Part shown: positions 52,341-62,000 of the stretch, in pieces
Layout: each line of letters starts with the position of its first letter
Position numbering within the stretch: the first letter of the stretch is position 1
From: Bremerella sp. TYQ1
GTDB lineage: Bacteria > Planctomycetota > Planctomycetia > Pirellulales > Pirellulaceae
Assembly (NCBI RefSeq): GCF_020150455.1
Contig: NZ_CP083740.1
Span: 5,973,001 to 6,037,000 of the forward strand
Reading direction: 5' to 3'
Length of the DNA stretch: 64,000 nucleotides
Program-made: the position numbers and the translations under genes
The notes under the pieces: generated by a model
What the model was told of the DNA's origin: nothing
What the model saw: the letters and a program-made list of their open reading frames with translations, nothing else
The model's database searches: none

Positions 52341-54665
52341 ATGGCTGTTGGTAAAGCCGTATGGGGCATCGACATCGGTCAAAGTGCGCTCAAGGCCCTC
52401 AAATGCCGTATGCACGAAGACGGATTTTGGATGGTCGCCGAAGCATTCGACTTCATCGAATATCCCAATCCTTTGAATCAGGCCGGAGCCGGATCCGAAG
52501 GATTGATTAAGGACGCTTTGCGAGAATTCCTTTCGCGAAACGATATCCGCAACGACACAATCAGCATCTCGGTCCCAGGCCAAGCCGGTCTGGCACGTTT
52601 CTTCAAGGCTCCGCCCGTTGAAGCAAAGCGTATTGCTGACATTGTGAAGTACGAAGCCAAGCAGCAAATTCCTTTCCCGTTGGAAGACGTGATCTGGGAT
52701 TTTCAGCCGATGCCTGGCTCGCATGAAGAAGATGGCATCTCGCTCGAAACCGAGATCGGTATCTTCGCAATGAAACGCGACCAGATCTTCCGATCGCTGC
52801 AGCCCTATCTCGATACCGGAATCGACGTCGACGTCGTTCAGCTTACTCCGATTTCGCTCTACAACTTTGTGGCGAACGACCAGCTGACCATCAACCCGCT
52901 TAAAGAAGAGTACGATCCGACGAATCAGCCCAATTCGTACGTGATTGTCTCGATGGGGACCGAAACAACCGACTTGGTGATCACCAACGGTTTCCGCGTC
53001 TGGCAGCGTAGCTTGCCGATCGGTGGTAACCACTTCACCAAGCAGCTGACGAAAGAATTAAAGCTGACGTTCGCCAAAGCGGAACATCTGAAGCGACACG
53101 CTTCCGAAGCGGAAAACGCCAAGCTCGTCTTCCAGGCCATGCGTCCGGTCTTTAACGACCTGGTCACGGAAATTCAGCGTTCGATTGGCTTCTTCCAAAC
53201 GCTGGATCGCAAAGCCAAGATCTCGCGAATTATCCCGATTGGTAACGGGATGAAACTCCCAGGTTTGGTTCCTTACCTGGGTAAAAACCTCGGTTACGAC
53301 GTCGTTGAATTGGATGGCTATCAAAAGCTGACAGGGACCGAAGTCACGTCGGCTCCGAGCTTCCGTGAAAACATGCTGTCGTTTGCGACATGCTATGGTC
53401 TGTGTCTGCAAGGCTTGAAGAAGTCGGCCCTGCGTACGAATTTGTTGCCGCAGGAAATTTTGGTCGATCGAATCGTTCGCCAGAAGAAGCCATGGGCGGT
53501 TGCCGCGGTGGCCAGCTTGCTGTTGGCTTGTGCGTTGAATTTCGGCTTCCACTGGCAGGCTTACAATTCGGCTCACATTCCTGAGTTTGAAGACGCCGTC
53601 AGAAAGGTGACCCAGGTCGAATCGACCAGCAATAACTTTAAATCGACAGACACCCAGCTGATGACCGAGAAGGAAAATCTCGAGATGATTGGCCGGTATG
53701 TCGTTGGCAACGAAGAAAACCGTCGCCTTTGGCCAGAACTGATGAAGGCAATCACCACCGCATTGCCAAAGGATCCAGACGTCGCTCCTGGCCGCGTTTC
53801 CGAAAAACCGATCGATCAGCGACCTGATCTTCAGGTTGAAGCGATCGAGTCGCAGTACTTCCCTGATCTTTCAATGTGGTACACCGATGCGGTGAAAACC
53901 AAATATGCGGTGACTTTGGAAAATCGCAAAGTCATTCTGCGTCGTCTAGAAGAAGGGGAGGAAGCTTCTCCGGCGATCGATGAAGATCTTGCCGAAGAAG
54001 CGGCAGCGGAAGCCGCCACAAATCCTGCGGCGGCAAGTGCCACTGCGGAAGAGACGGTCGTCGAAGAAGGATCTGTCGAAGGAACCGCTGCTGAAGAAGA
54101 GGCGGAAGTCAACTTGGACGAGATCGAAGGTGAAGCCGATCCCGAAGACGAACTCGCGGGGCCAGGGGAAGAAGAAAGTGGCTGGGTCGTACAGATCACC
54201 GGCTATCACTTCCACAACAGTCCTGCCGCTCGTGAAAACATGGGTGCCCAATACGTGCGTAATACGCTGATCGATCAACTCGATCGGGGTAGCGTCGAAC
54301 TGATTAACGAGAACAACGAGCCTGAGCTTGTGACGATGAAGGAATTGGGTATCTCCCATCCGATCATCGCCATGGACGAAGTTCCTCGGACCGTGCAAAT
54401 TCCAAATCCAAAGTACGAACCGCCAGCACTCGGTGGTCAAGGTGGAATGGATGAGTACGGCGGTTTCGGTCCTGGCATGGGAGGCGATCCTATGGATCCT
54501 TCACAGCCAATGGAACCACCCACCATTAAAGTCAAGGTTTATCGGTTCACCGTCCAGTTCTGCTGGCGTGAATCCCCTCTCTCGAAACGAGAGGAATTGC
54601 GACGTGCTGCGGAACTAGCGGAAGCGGAAGAACAAGCTGCGAATGCAGAAATGGAGAACTTCTAA
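52341..54665 (+). CDS. pilM: Type IV pilus assembly protein PilM fused to a PilN-like part
   Basis: A 774-residue protein. Residues 1-350 are PilM: an actin-like fold opening VGKAVWGIDIGQSALKALK, with IVSMGTETTDLVITNG and IPIGNGMKLPGLVPYLG as nucleotide-site segments. A membrane helix follows at about 385-405 (WAVAAVASLLLACALNFGF). The rest should lie across the membrane, with a long Ala/Glu-rich acidic linker at 540-610. In other bacteria the second part is a separate PilN, which touches PilM with its N-terminus; a fusion is consistent. GAGGAA is seven bases before the ATG. The next gene starts three bases after the stop. Confidence 0.88.
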   Translation: MAVGKAVWGIDIGQSALKALKCRMHEDGFWMVAEAFDFIEYPNPLNQAGAGSEGLIKDALREFLSRNDIRNDTISISVPGQAGLARFFKAPPVEAKRIADIVKYEAKQQIPFPLEDVIWDFQPMPGSHEEDGISLETEIGIFAMKRDQIFRSLQPYLDTGIDVDVVQLTPISLYNFVANDQLTINPLKEEYDPTNQPNSYVIVSMGTETTDLVITNGFRVWQRSLPIGGNHFTKQLTKELKLTFAKAEHLKRHASEAENAKLVFQAMRPVFNDLVTEIQRSIGFFQTLDRKAKISRIIPIGNGMKLPGLVPYLGKNLGYDVVELDGYQKLTGTEVTSAPSFRENMLSFATCYGLCLQGLKKSALRTNLLPQEILVDRIVRQKKPWAVAAVASLLLACALNFGFHWQAYNSAHIPEFEDAVRKVTQVESTSNNFKSTDTQLMTEKENLEMIGRYVVGNEENRRLWPELMKAITTALPKDPDVAPGRVSEKPIDQRPDLQVEAIESQYFPDLSMWYTDAVKTKYAVTLENRKVILRRLEEGEEASPAIDEDLAEEAAAEAATNPAAASATAEETVVEEGSVEGTAAEEEAEVNLDEIEGEADPEDELAGPGEEESGWVVQITGYHFHNSPAARENMGAQYVRNTLIDQLDRGSVELINENNEPELVTMKELGISHPIIAMDEVPRTVQIPNPKYEPPALGGQGGMDEYGGFGPGMGGDPMDPSQPMEPPTIKVKVYRFTVQFCWRESPLSKREELRRAAELAEAEEQAANAEMENF

Positions 54666-54668
54666 ACC

Positions 54669-56360
54669 ATGGACAAAATACGACCTGTCATTGCGTTTTT
54701 GAAGAAGTATTACTTCTGGGTCTGCGCCGTCATTATTCTTCTGGTCGGCGTCGGTGGATGGTACATGTCTACCAGTTCGCTGGATGAAGAATATGCTTCG
54801 CGAAAATCAGAAATCGAAACGCGTCTAAGCTCGGCGCGTCAGATTGCCACGACGCAAAACCATCCCAACACCCAGTACGAAGAAGAGATGAGTACCTGGT
54901 TGACGCAGTATCGCGACGACATCGATCAGGCCTGGCAAAAGAAGTGGGAAGCTCAGCAGAAAGTTCTCACTTGGCCATCCGAATTGAACGTCGGCCGAAC
55001 GAATTTTTCGGACGCCGTTAACGGAATTCTTCTGGGCCGTCCGATCGAAGCGTTGACCGAAGAAGACAAAGAACTGCCGGTTCGTCTTCGGGAACTTTAC
55101 CGCGACTATATCAAGGAAGAACTGCCTAAGCTTGCCGAGATCATTCATGCCCGCTGGGCACCTTCCAGTAATGGAATGGGGGGCGGCGGTGGCGACAATT
55201 TCGGCCTCGGTGGATTCGAGGGTGGCGGACTTGGGATGGGCGGCTTCGAAGGAGGCGGTCCCGGAATGGGCCTCGGCGGACAGAACCAACTGGAGAAGCC
55301 ACCACTAGTGATGTGGAATCCAGCAAATCAGACCAACATTCAGTCCAAAAGCTTCGACTGGTCCGGCAACAACGCCGGCAACATGGGCGGAGATGGCTTG
55401 GGTGGTCCCAACGGAGCAGCCGGAGCCGGTGGACGAAACGTTCCAACGACTAAGGAAGTGCTTTACGCCCAGGAAAACCTGTGGGTGCTCGAGAACATCA
55501 TGAATGTGATCGCCAAGACCAATGGCGAAATCAGCAGTGCCCACCAAGCCACCATCAAAGGTATCGATACGATCGAGTTCGGTCGTGAAGTGATGCCGAT
55601 TCGTTCCAAAGTGGTCACGCCTCGTTCCCCGCTTGCTGCTGCCGATGGCATGGGCATGGACGGAATGGGAATGGATGGCATGGGCATGGACGGGATGGGT
55701 ATGGACGGCATGGGCATGGAGGGAATGGACGGTATGGGCATGGATGGCATGGGGATGGGGCCCGATGGCATGGGCATGGAAGGGATGGAAATGGATCCCG
55801 GCGATTACCGTTACGTCGACAAAGACTACAAGAAGCTGATGGTCGAAGACCTTCGTGCTGCGACGACCGAACCAACCCAGGAAAATTACTACCTCTCGGT
55901 TGCGAAGCGTTTGCCCGTGCGTCTGCGTCTGCTGATGGACCAACGCGAGATCGATAAGCTGCTTGTCGAATGCGGCAATGCCGACTTGATGATCGAAGTG
56001 CGTCAGGTTCGCGTGAATCCTCAAACCTCCGGTGTCGGTGGCGGCATGGACGGAGGAATGGGAGGCGGCATGGGAGGCGGCATGGGCGGCTTTGAAATGG
56101 GCGGCGGTGGCCTCGGAGGCATGGGCGGAATGGGCGGCATGGAAATGGGTGGCCCTGGCATGGGCGGCCAAGATAGCCAGGCCCTCGACCAAGCCGAAAA
56201 GATCTTCGACGCGCCAGTTGAAGTCTACGGCATCATTTACATTTACAACCCGGTCAATCGCGATTTGCTTTGGCCGGATGGCAGTGCCAAACCTGAAGAC
56301 GGTAGTTCGCCAGACGAGGATGCGACCGAAACCGCCAGCGTAACCGCAACGACACGTTAA
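54669..56360 (+). CDS. PilO-position inner-membrane protein with Met/Gly-rich repeats
   Basis: A 563-residue protein. One membrane helix lies near residues 13-32 (YYFWVCAVIILLVGVGGWYM), followed by a helical stretch with an outside location. Gly-rich blocks lie at about 170-205 and 240-258, a GMGMDG-type repeat at 325-377, and a second Gly/Met block at 455-500. Between them are ordered parts with VEDLRAATTEPTQENYYLSV and VEVYGIIYIYNPV. Position after pilM and topology suggest the PilO role, but I see no PilO sequence match. GGAGAA inside the end of pilM serves as the ribosome-binding site. Confidence 0.7.
   Translation: MDKIRPVIAFLKKYYFWVCAVIILLVGVGGWYMSTSSLDEEYASRKSEIETRLSSARQIATTQNHPNTQYEEEMSTWLTQYRDDIDQAWQKKWEAQQKVLTWPSELNVGRTNFSDAVNGILLGRPIEALTEEDKELPVRLRELYRDYIKEELPKLAEIIHARWAPSSNGMGGGGGDNFGLGGFEGGGLGMGGFEGGGPGMGLGGQNQLEKPPLVMWNPANQTNIQSKSFDWSGNNAGNMGGDGLGGPNGAAGAGGRNVPTTKEVLYAQENLWVLENIMNVIAKTNGEISSAHQATIKGIDTIEFGREVMPIRSKVVTPRSPLAAADGMGMDGMGMDGMGMDGMGMDGMGMEGMDGMGMDGMGMGPDGMGMEGMEMDPGDYRYVDKDYKKLMVEDLRAATTEPTQENYYLSVAKRLPVRLRLLMDQREIDKLLVECGNADLMIEVRQVRVNPQTSGVGGGMDGGMGGGMGGGMGGFEMGGGGLGGMGGMGGMEMGGPGMGGQDSQALDQAEKIFDAPVEVYGIIYIYNPVNRDLLWPDGSAKPEDGSSPDEDATETASVTATTR
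55644..55796 (+). repeat. In-frame tandem repeat coding GMGMDGM units
   Basis: About ten copies of a degenerate 15-base unit (ATGGGCATGGACGGA and variants) run in frame through the PilO-position gene. Copies vary at third positions, so the peptide is kept more strictly than the DNA. Length variation by slippage is likely. Confidence 0.8.
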
Positions 56361-56428
56361 GCGGTGGCGCACCTACTCTTCTTTTCTCACACTCGGACGG
56401 CACGGAACAGAATAAGGATGACACCATC

Positions 56429-58627
56429 ATGAAGAAGCTAGATCTACAAAGCGGTGGGATCAAAACCAAATTGATCCTGCATATCGAAAAGATCGTCTTC
56501 GGATTGGCCATCGCTATGGTGGCTGCGTTCGTCTACTTTGGGACGCAGCAGCAGTCGATCACTACCAAGCCAGGCGATCTTGAAGATCAAGCTCGCAAGG
56601 CCGAAGAAAACATGAAGAAGGCGACTTGGGATCAAGTCGAAACCGAGCGTTGGGTCGCTCCGGAATATCAAACGGCGGCCGTTCGTGCGAGCAAGCCGAT
56701 TCCGCTGAACCCCTACGAAACGCCTTCCAGCTTTCGTGTGCGTCACAAGGAAAGCATCGAGAAGCGGCCCGATCCAACTCTCTTGACCGTCACCGACCTG
56801 GAAGTCACTCCTGGCTTCGCACCGCTGGCATATCTTAGCCCTAATCAAGTTGGGCAGGGGGGCCAAATGCGCGGCGAAGGCATGGGCATGCCTGGGATGA
56901 TGCCGGAAGGGGGTGGATACGATATCTACTCCGGCGGTGGCTATGGCGGCGAAATGGGCATGGCCGATCCCGACGCTCCACCGACGTTGACTCCAGAACA
57001 AGCATTGGAATTAGGTTCGCCGCGTGGCGCTTCCGGTAGCAAGATCGAAGGCAAGTACTTTGTTGCCATCACCGGTCTGGCACCATTGAAGAAGCAGTTA
57101 GATTTGTACGACGCTGCGTTCAAGGATCGTGCGAACTACATGGAAGGCCGCGACTATCCACGCTACGTTCACTTCGCGGTCGAACGTCGCGAGCAGAACC
57201 CAGATGGTTCGTGGGGCGAATGGGAAAAGTCGATCAATGTGAATCAGCAGCGTGCCGTGGCTCGCTATCGCTGGGCGTTTATGCCGGACGAAGTGGCTCC
57301 GCCTGAGTATCTCGACCCGGTTCTCAGCTTCCCAATGCCACCGATCCTTCTTTTCAACCCAGGCGACTGGGGCCGTCATTCGTCTGTCCCTGAATACGAA
57401 CCGCGCGATCAGTACGGTAACGAAGGGCAGATGATGGGCGACGAAATGAATCAGCAGATGATGCCCGAAGTTGGTGGTGACATGCCAGGCGATATCCCTG
57501 GATTCATGGACCCCAACGGCATGGGCGGAATGGGTGGCATGGAAGGCAACATGTATGGTCGACCTGGAATGATGCCTGGCATGATGGGTGGTCGAACGAA
57601 TCAAGACATGTTGACGCCACCACCAGGCATGATGCGAAAGCGAACCAACTCGCGTGGCGGTGGCGGCATGAGCCCTCGCGGTATGGAAGGTGGCGGCGGT
57701 ATGTATGGTTCTTCGGCATTCGATGCTGAGAACAAAATGTTCCGCTTCTACGATACTTCGGTGATGCCGAACAAAACGTACCAATACCGCGTGCAGCTGT
57801 GGCTCGAGGATCCCAACAATCCTCAGAACTACCAGGAAGCACCTCCTGCACGTGCTTTGGAATCGACCGTTCTCACGCGTCTGAAGCCAGAACGTGACAA
57901 GATCATGAAGGCCATGCAGACCCAGCAGGGCGGCATGCGAGAAATGCGAGGTCAGGGGAACACGCAGACTGGACCACAGTTCCAGTTCTGGAGAACCACT
58001 GAGTTCAGCGAAGCAAGCCCAGCGGTCCGTGTTCCTTCCAGTTCGGACGTGGTCGCTGGTTCGGTCGATGCCGGCCGAACGGTGGTCAGCCGAAGCGATC
58101 GTAGCAAAGTGCTGCGAACTTCCGATCCAACCGCGAAAGTGCTCGCGATGAAGTGGGATCCGAAGGAAGATGTCAAAGCCTTGGTGACCAAGGAACTGCA
58201 GGACGTTACCCGCGGCTCGTCGGTCGAATACAAGGGTGACTTGTGGGTCCTCGATCCTGGCACGTACCAGTTCCGCAAACCTTATCCGCTCGATGCGGAT
58301 AAGAGGGATCAAGAGTACACACTGAAGACAGGGTACACCGTGCTCGATATTCGGGGTGGCCAAGACACCGTGGGTCGATTTACCACTGAAGAAAACGAGA
58401 AGCTGAAAGTGCCTGGCGAAATCTTGGTGCTCGACGACGCGGGGAACATTCACATCAAGTCGGAAATCGACGAAGTGAAGAAGTTCGCTAAGTTCAACTT
58501 CTCGAAACCGGAAGTCAAAAAGCCGCGTGGCGGTCGATCTCCGGACGAACTCATGATGGAAGGTGGCTACGAAGAGTATGGCGGCGGCGAAGGTCGTGGC
58601 CGCCGTGGCCGCGGACGAGGCGAATAG
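56429..58627 (+). CDS. PilP-position inner-membrane protein, Met/Gly-rich
   Basis: A 732-residue protein with one N-terminal membrane helix near residues 20-38 (IVFGLAIAMVAAFVYFG). Met/Gly-rich blocks occur near residues 145-175 and 330-435. A beta-rich part lies between (GKYFVAITGLAPLKKQLDLYDAAF, then YPRYVHFAVERRE), and near 440-455 MFRFYDTSVMPNKTYQYRVQLW. The C-terminus is GRGRRGRGRGE. Gene order suggests the PilP role, coupling the inner-membrane parts to the secretin; I see no direct PilP match. A terminator follows, so the secretin gene is a separate unit. Confidence 0.7.
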   Translation: MKKLDLQSGGIKTKLILHIEKIVFGLAIAMVAAFVYFGTQQQSITTKPGDLEDQARKAEENMKKATWDQVETERWVAPEYQTAAVRASKPIPLNPYETPSSFRVRHKESIEKRPDPTLLTVTDLEVTPGFAPLAYLSPNQVGQGGQMRGEGMGMPGMMPEGGGYDIYSGGGYGGEMGMADPDAPPTLTPEQALELGSPRGASGSKIEGKYFVAITGLAPLKKQLDLYDAAFKDRANYMEGRDYPRYVHFAVERREQNPDGSWGEWEKSINVNQQRAVARYRWAFMPDEVAPPEYLDPVLSFPMPPILLFNPGDWGRHSSVPEYEPRDQYGNEGQMMGDEMNQQMMPEVGGDMPGDIPGFMDPNGMGGMGGMEGNMYGRPGMMPGMMGGRTNQDMLTPPPGMMRKRTNSRGGGGMSPRGMEGGGGMYGSSAFDAENKMFRFYDTSVMPNKTYQYRVQLWLEDPNNPQNYQEAPPARALESTVLTRLKPERDKIMKAMQTQQGGMREMRGQGNTQTGPQFQFWRTTEFSEASPAVRVPSSSDVVAGSVDAGRTVVSRSDRSKVLRTSDPTAKVLAMKWDPKEDVKALVTKELQDVTRGSSVEYKGDLWVLDPGTYQFRKPYPLDADKRDQEYTLKTGYTVLDIRGGQDTVGRFTTEENEKLKVPGEILVLDDAGNIHIKSEIDEVKKFAKFNFSKPEVKKPRGGRSPDELMMEGGYEEYGGGEGRGRRGRGRGE

Positions 58628-58661
58628 CCACGTTGCTTCCTCTGGTAAAGATCATTGAATG

Positions 58662-58692
58662 AAAAGGGCGTTCTTCGGAACGCCCTTTTTTC
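58662..58692 (+). terminator. Rho-independent terminator of the pilM operon
   Basis: AAAAGGGCGTTC pairs with GAACGCCCTTTT around a TTCG tetraloop (cTTCGg type), followed by T. The stem is perfect and the loop is the most stable kind known, so this should be a strong terminator. Confidence 0.93.
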
Positions 58693-58829
58693 TTACGAAA
58701 CCGTCCCAAATATCTATTGAGCCATTTCTCGGTTCCCAGTACCGTACTCGCCGGCGATTTTGCGCCATGAGCCTAGGAGAAAACCTGTGCTAGCAGCGCG
58801 ACCGATCAGTTTTCAGAAAATAGTTGGGC

Positions 58830-58873
58830 AATACCACAAACCGGTATTGACCCATATTTTTGGAACCGGTATT
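58830..58873. repeat. AACCGGTATT direct repeat with an extra inverted half, upstream of the secretin gene
   Basis: AACCGGTATT occurs at 58839-58848 and 58864-58873, starts 25 bp apart. AATACC at 58830-58835 is the inverse of GGTATT. The arrangement in the 387-base gene-less stretch 58628-59014 suggests binding sites for a regulator of the secretin gene. Confidence 0.55.
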
Positions 58874-59014
58874 TAACCGCCTCACCTAGAAATGCAAGGA
58901 TGCAGATTCACCAGTGCGCGCGACGCGTGGACACTGCCAAAGGACCCGTTTGGGACCGTTGGTGGATGTTCCCTTGTCAGAAACGTGTCGGCGTGGGGGA
59001 AGGATAGGAACACC

Positions 59015-62000
59015 ATGAATCATTCTCGGACGATCCCAAAACACATGGATCGCAGGCTGCCACAAGTTCAGACAAGGAGAGTCGCGTTGAATTTGGCCAC
59101 GCGTGTGCTTACAGCCGGTCTCATTGCCGTGCTGTGCTTCAGCACTGGAAAAGGGGTCGTCGCTAACCCGTTGACCGAGATTGAGCTCGTCACGACCATG
59201 ACGGCGACCGGTCAACAGCAGGGTTCGCTGTACGATCAGCAAAAGCAGGAAGAGGTGCTTCGGAACGCTCGCGCCGCGATGCGTGCTGGAGACTACCAAC
59301 GTGCTGGCTCGCTGATCGAGCAAGCCAAGTCATTCAATGCTCCTGGCGATCCCGCCTTCAGCAAGTTCCGCGACACGCCTGAAAAGGCTGCCCAGGATCT
59401 TGCCGATCTGCAGGGTGCCAAAAGCAATCCCGACTACGTCGGCCAGAAGTTGCTCGGTCAGTCACCTGACATGCAGCAGCAAATGGCTGCTGAAGCTCTG
59501 GCTCGGGGCAAAGCAGCCCTGGAAAGCGGCCAGACGATGTCGGCGTTGAACTACTATCAACAAGCCGCCAAAGCCGGTCCTAACTTTCAGTCGGCCGGTT
59601 ACTCGGTGATGGCTTTCCGCCGCGATCTGGAACAAGCGGGCGTTCAAGGGGCAATGCTCGGTGGCGATGTCGCTGCCGCACCGCAGGCCACCACGCCAAC
59701 TCGCTTGCCAAGCGTGAGCGAAACGCCGGAACCATCGACGACGGCAAATCCTTACATGGCTGCCAGCGGCGCCCAAGGCAACGCCGAAACGGCTCGCCGA
59801 ATGCTGCTTCAGGCTCGCCTCGAACTGGCTCGCGGGAATGTGGCACTCTCCGAGAAGCTCGTTCGCCAGGTGAATGGCTTGGGTCTGGTTTATCCGGCTC
59901 ACCAAGATTCGCCTGAGAATGTTGACTACTTGATCCGCAAAGTCAATCAGGTTTCCGCTTCGCCGGTTGGTCCTCAGTCGGCCTATCAGTTTGGTGAAGT
60001 TCTGCTGCAACAAGCCGAAGGCCTGATGCTTTACGGCCAATACGATCTGGCCGAGCAAATGACTCGCCAGGTGCAGTCGATGAACCTCGACTTCCAGCGT
60101 GCACGCGTGACGCCTGACCGATTGATGACGGAGATCACTCGTCGTCGTAGCGGTCAGTCGGGCGGTCAGCAGGCCTCGCCGCAGGTTCCTGACAACATTG
60201 CAGGAAACGCCCGTGCGAAAGAACAAGCCATCCTCGTGCAAGCGAAAGCAGCTTTGGATCGTGGCGACATCGGCACTGCCGAAGCGTTCACCAAGCAAGC
60301 CAGCACGCTCGGCAACGGAAGCTACCAACAAGGCGACCTTCGCCCTGACCTGTTGATGCTGGAAATTCAACGAGCCAAGGCTTCCAGCCCAGTTCGTCAT
60401 GCCAGCGGAACGCAGAGCCAAGGTGGTGCTGGATTCCCAGTCGCTCAAGGTCTCTACAATCCTCAGAACGACGATACCCGCAACATGCCAGCTTCGGCTC
60501 AGCAGGGTGCGACCGGTCAAGCCGGCATGCGTTACTTGCAGGAAGGCGAACAAGCCTTGGCTGCTGGTGACAAAATGAAGGCTCGCAAGTTGTTCGAGGA
60601 AGCTTGGAAGTACGAAAACCAACTCGAACCAGGTGCTCGCCAGCGTCTGCAAGACTTCCTGCAGTACCAAACCAATCCTGTGACCAGCGGTGTCGCTCAA
60701 ACGAGCAATCCTTCGCCACTGGCGGAAATCGACGCTCGTCAGCAGGTCCTTCTGCGTCAGATGATCGCGGAAGTGACTCGCGGACAGTCGCAAGCCGATG
60801 CCATGCGAGAAGTCGATCCGAAGGGTGCTTTGGACAAGCTGAAGACCGTTCGCAAGACGGTTGACGAGTCGGCCATCGACGCCGTCGGTAAGAAGCAGCT
60901 TCTCTCCCGCGTCGATCGTAGCATCGAATCGCTGGAAACCTACATCGACATGAACAAGTCGCAGATCGAACTCGACGAGCGAAATGCCGCTCTGAAGAAA
61001 GAGATCAAAGACGAACGCGATTACAAGCTGGAAGTCGACAACAAGTTGGCTGAAATGGTCGAGCAGTTCAACGAACTGATGGACCAACAGCGATGGCAAG
61101 AAGCGGAAGTGCTCGCTCGCCAGGCCCGCGAAATGGATCCGGAAAACCCGGTCGTCCAAACGCTGATCTGGAAATCGAAGTTCGCTCGCCGCACCTATCA
61201 GAACCTTGCGTTGCAGGACCAGAAGGAAGAAGCCGTCTGGGCAACGCTGCAAGATGTCGAAAACTCGGCCATCCCGTTCAACGACTCGAACCCAATCCGG
61301 TTCGGTGACGCCAAAGAATGGGCTGACATGACCGAACGTCGTCGTCGCTGGTTGGCAGAGAACTCGCAGATCTCGGAAGACGAAGTCGAGATTCGCAAGG
61401 CTCTCAAGACCAAAGTCGACGTCAAGTTCAACAAGCAGTCGCTGCAAAGCGTCATGGAAACCCTCGGCAGCATGGTCGGTATCAACGTGATGCTTGATCC
61501 ACGCGGCCTGCAGGCAGAAGGGGTGACTTACGACACCGAAATCACCATTAACATGCAGCAAGCGGTTCGCTTGGACAGTGCTTTGAATCACATTCTGCAG
61601 CCACTGCGGCTCAGCTATGTGATTCGCGACGAAGCCCTGGTCATCACCAGCGAATCGTTCCGCAGCCGCAACGTTTACCAGAAGGTTTACAACGTCGCTG
61701 ACTTGGTGCTGCCGATTCCGAACTTTGTTCCGAGCTACAACATGGGTTTGCCAGGTGCCATTAAGGCTGCCTACGAAAGCCAAGGTCTTGCCGGTTCGCC
61801 AGCAGGTACCATGGGCGGAACCAACCCGATGTCGCTGTTCGCTCAAGGGGAAGACCTCAGCAGCTCGAGTGCTTTGGCTCAGGTTCCTAACGGATTCATC
61901 CCTGGCTTGTCCGGCGGTGGTCCTCCTGTCAGCGGTCAAGCTCAAGGCAACATGGGCTTCGGTCCTGGTGGCGGTGTCGGCGGAGCCGGTGGCTTCGGTG

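Noticed and set aside
55305..56372. A His/Ala-rich open frame on the minus strand in the pil cluster
   Set aside because: The His-Ala-His pattern is the reverse of the GGCATGGGC repeats in the real gene. No start signal.
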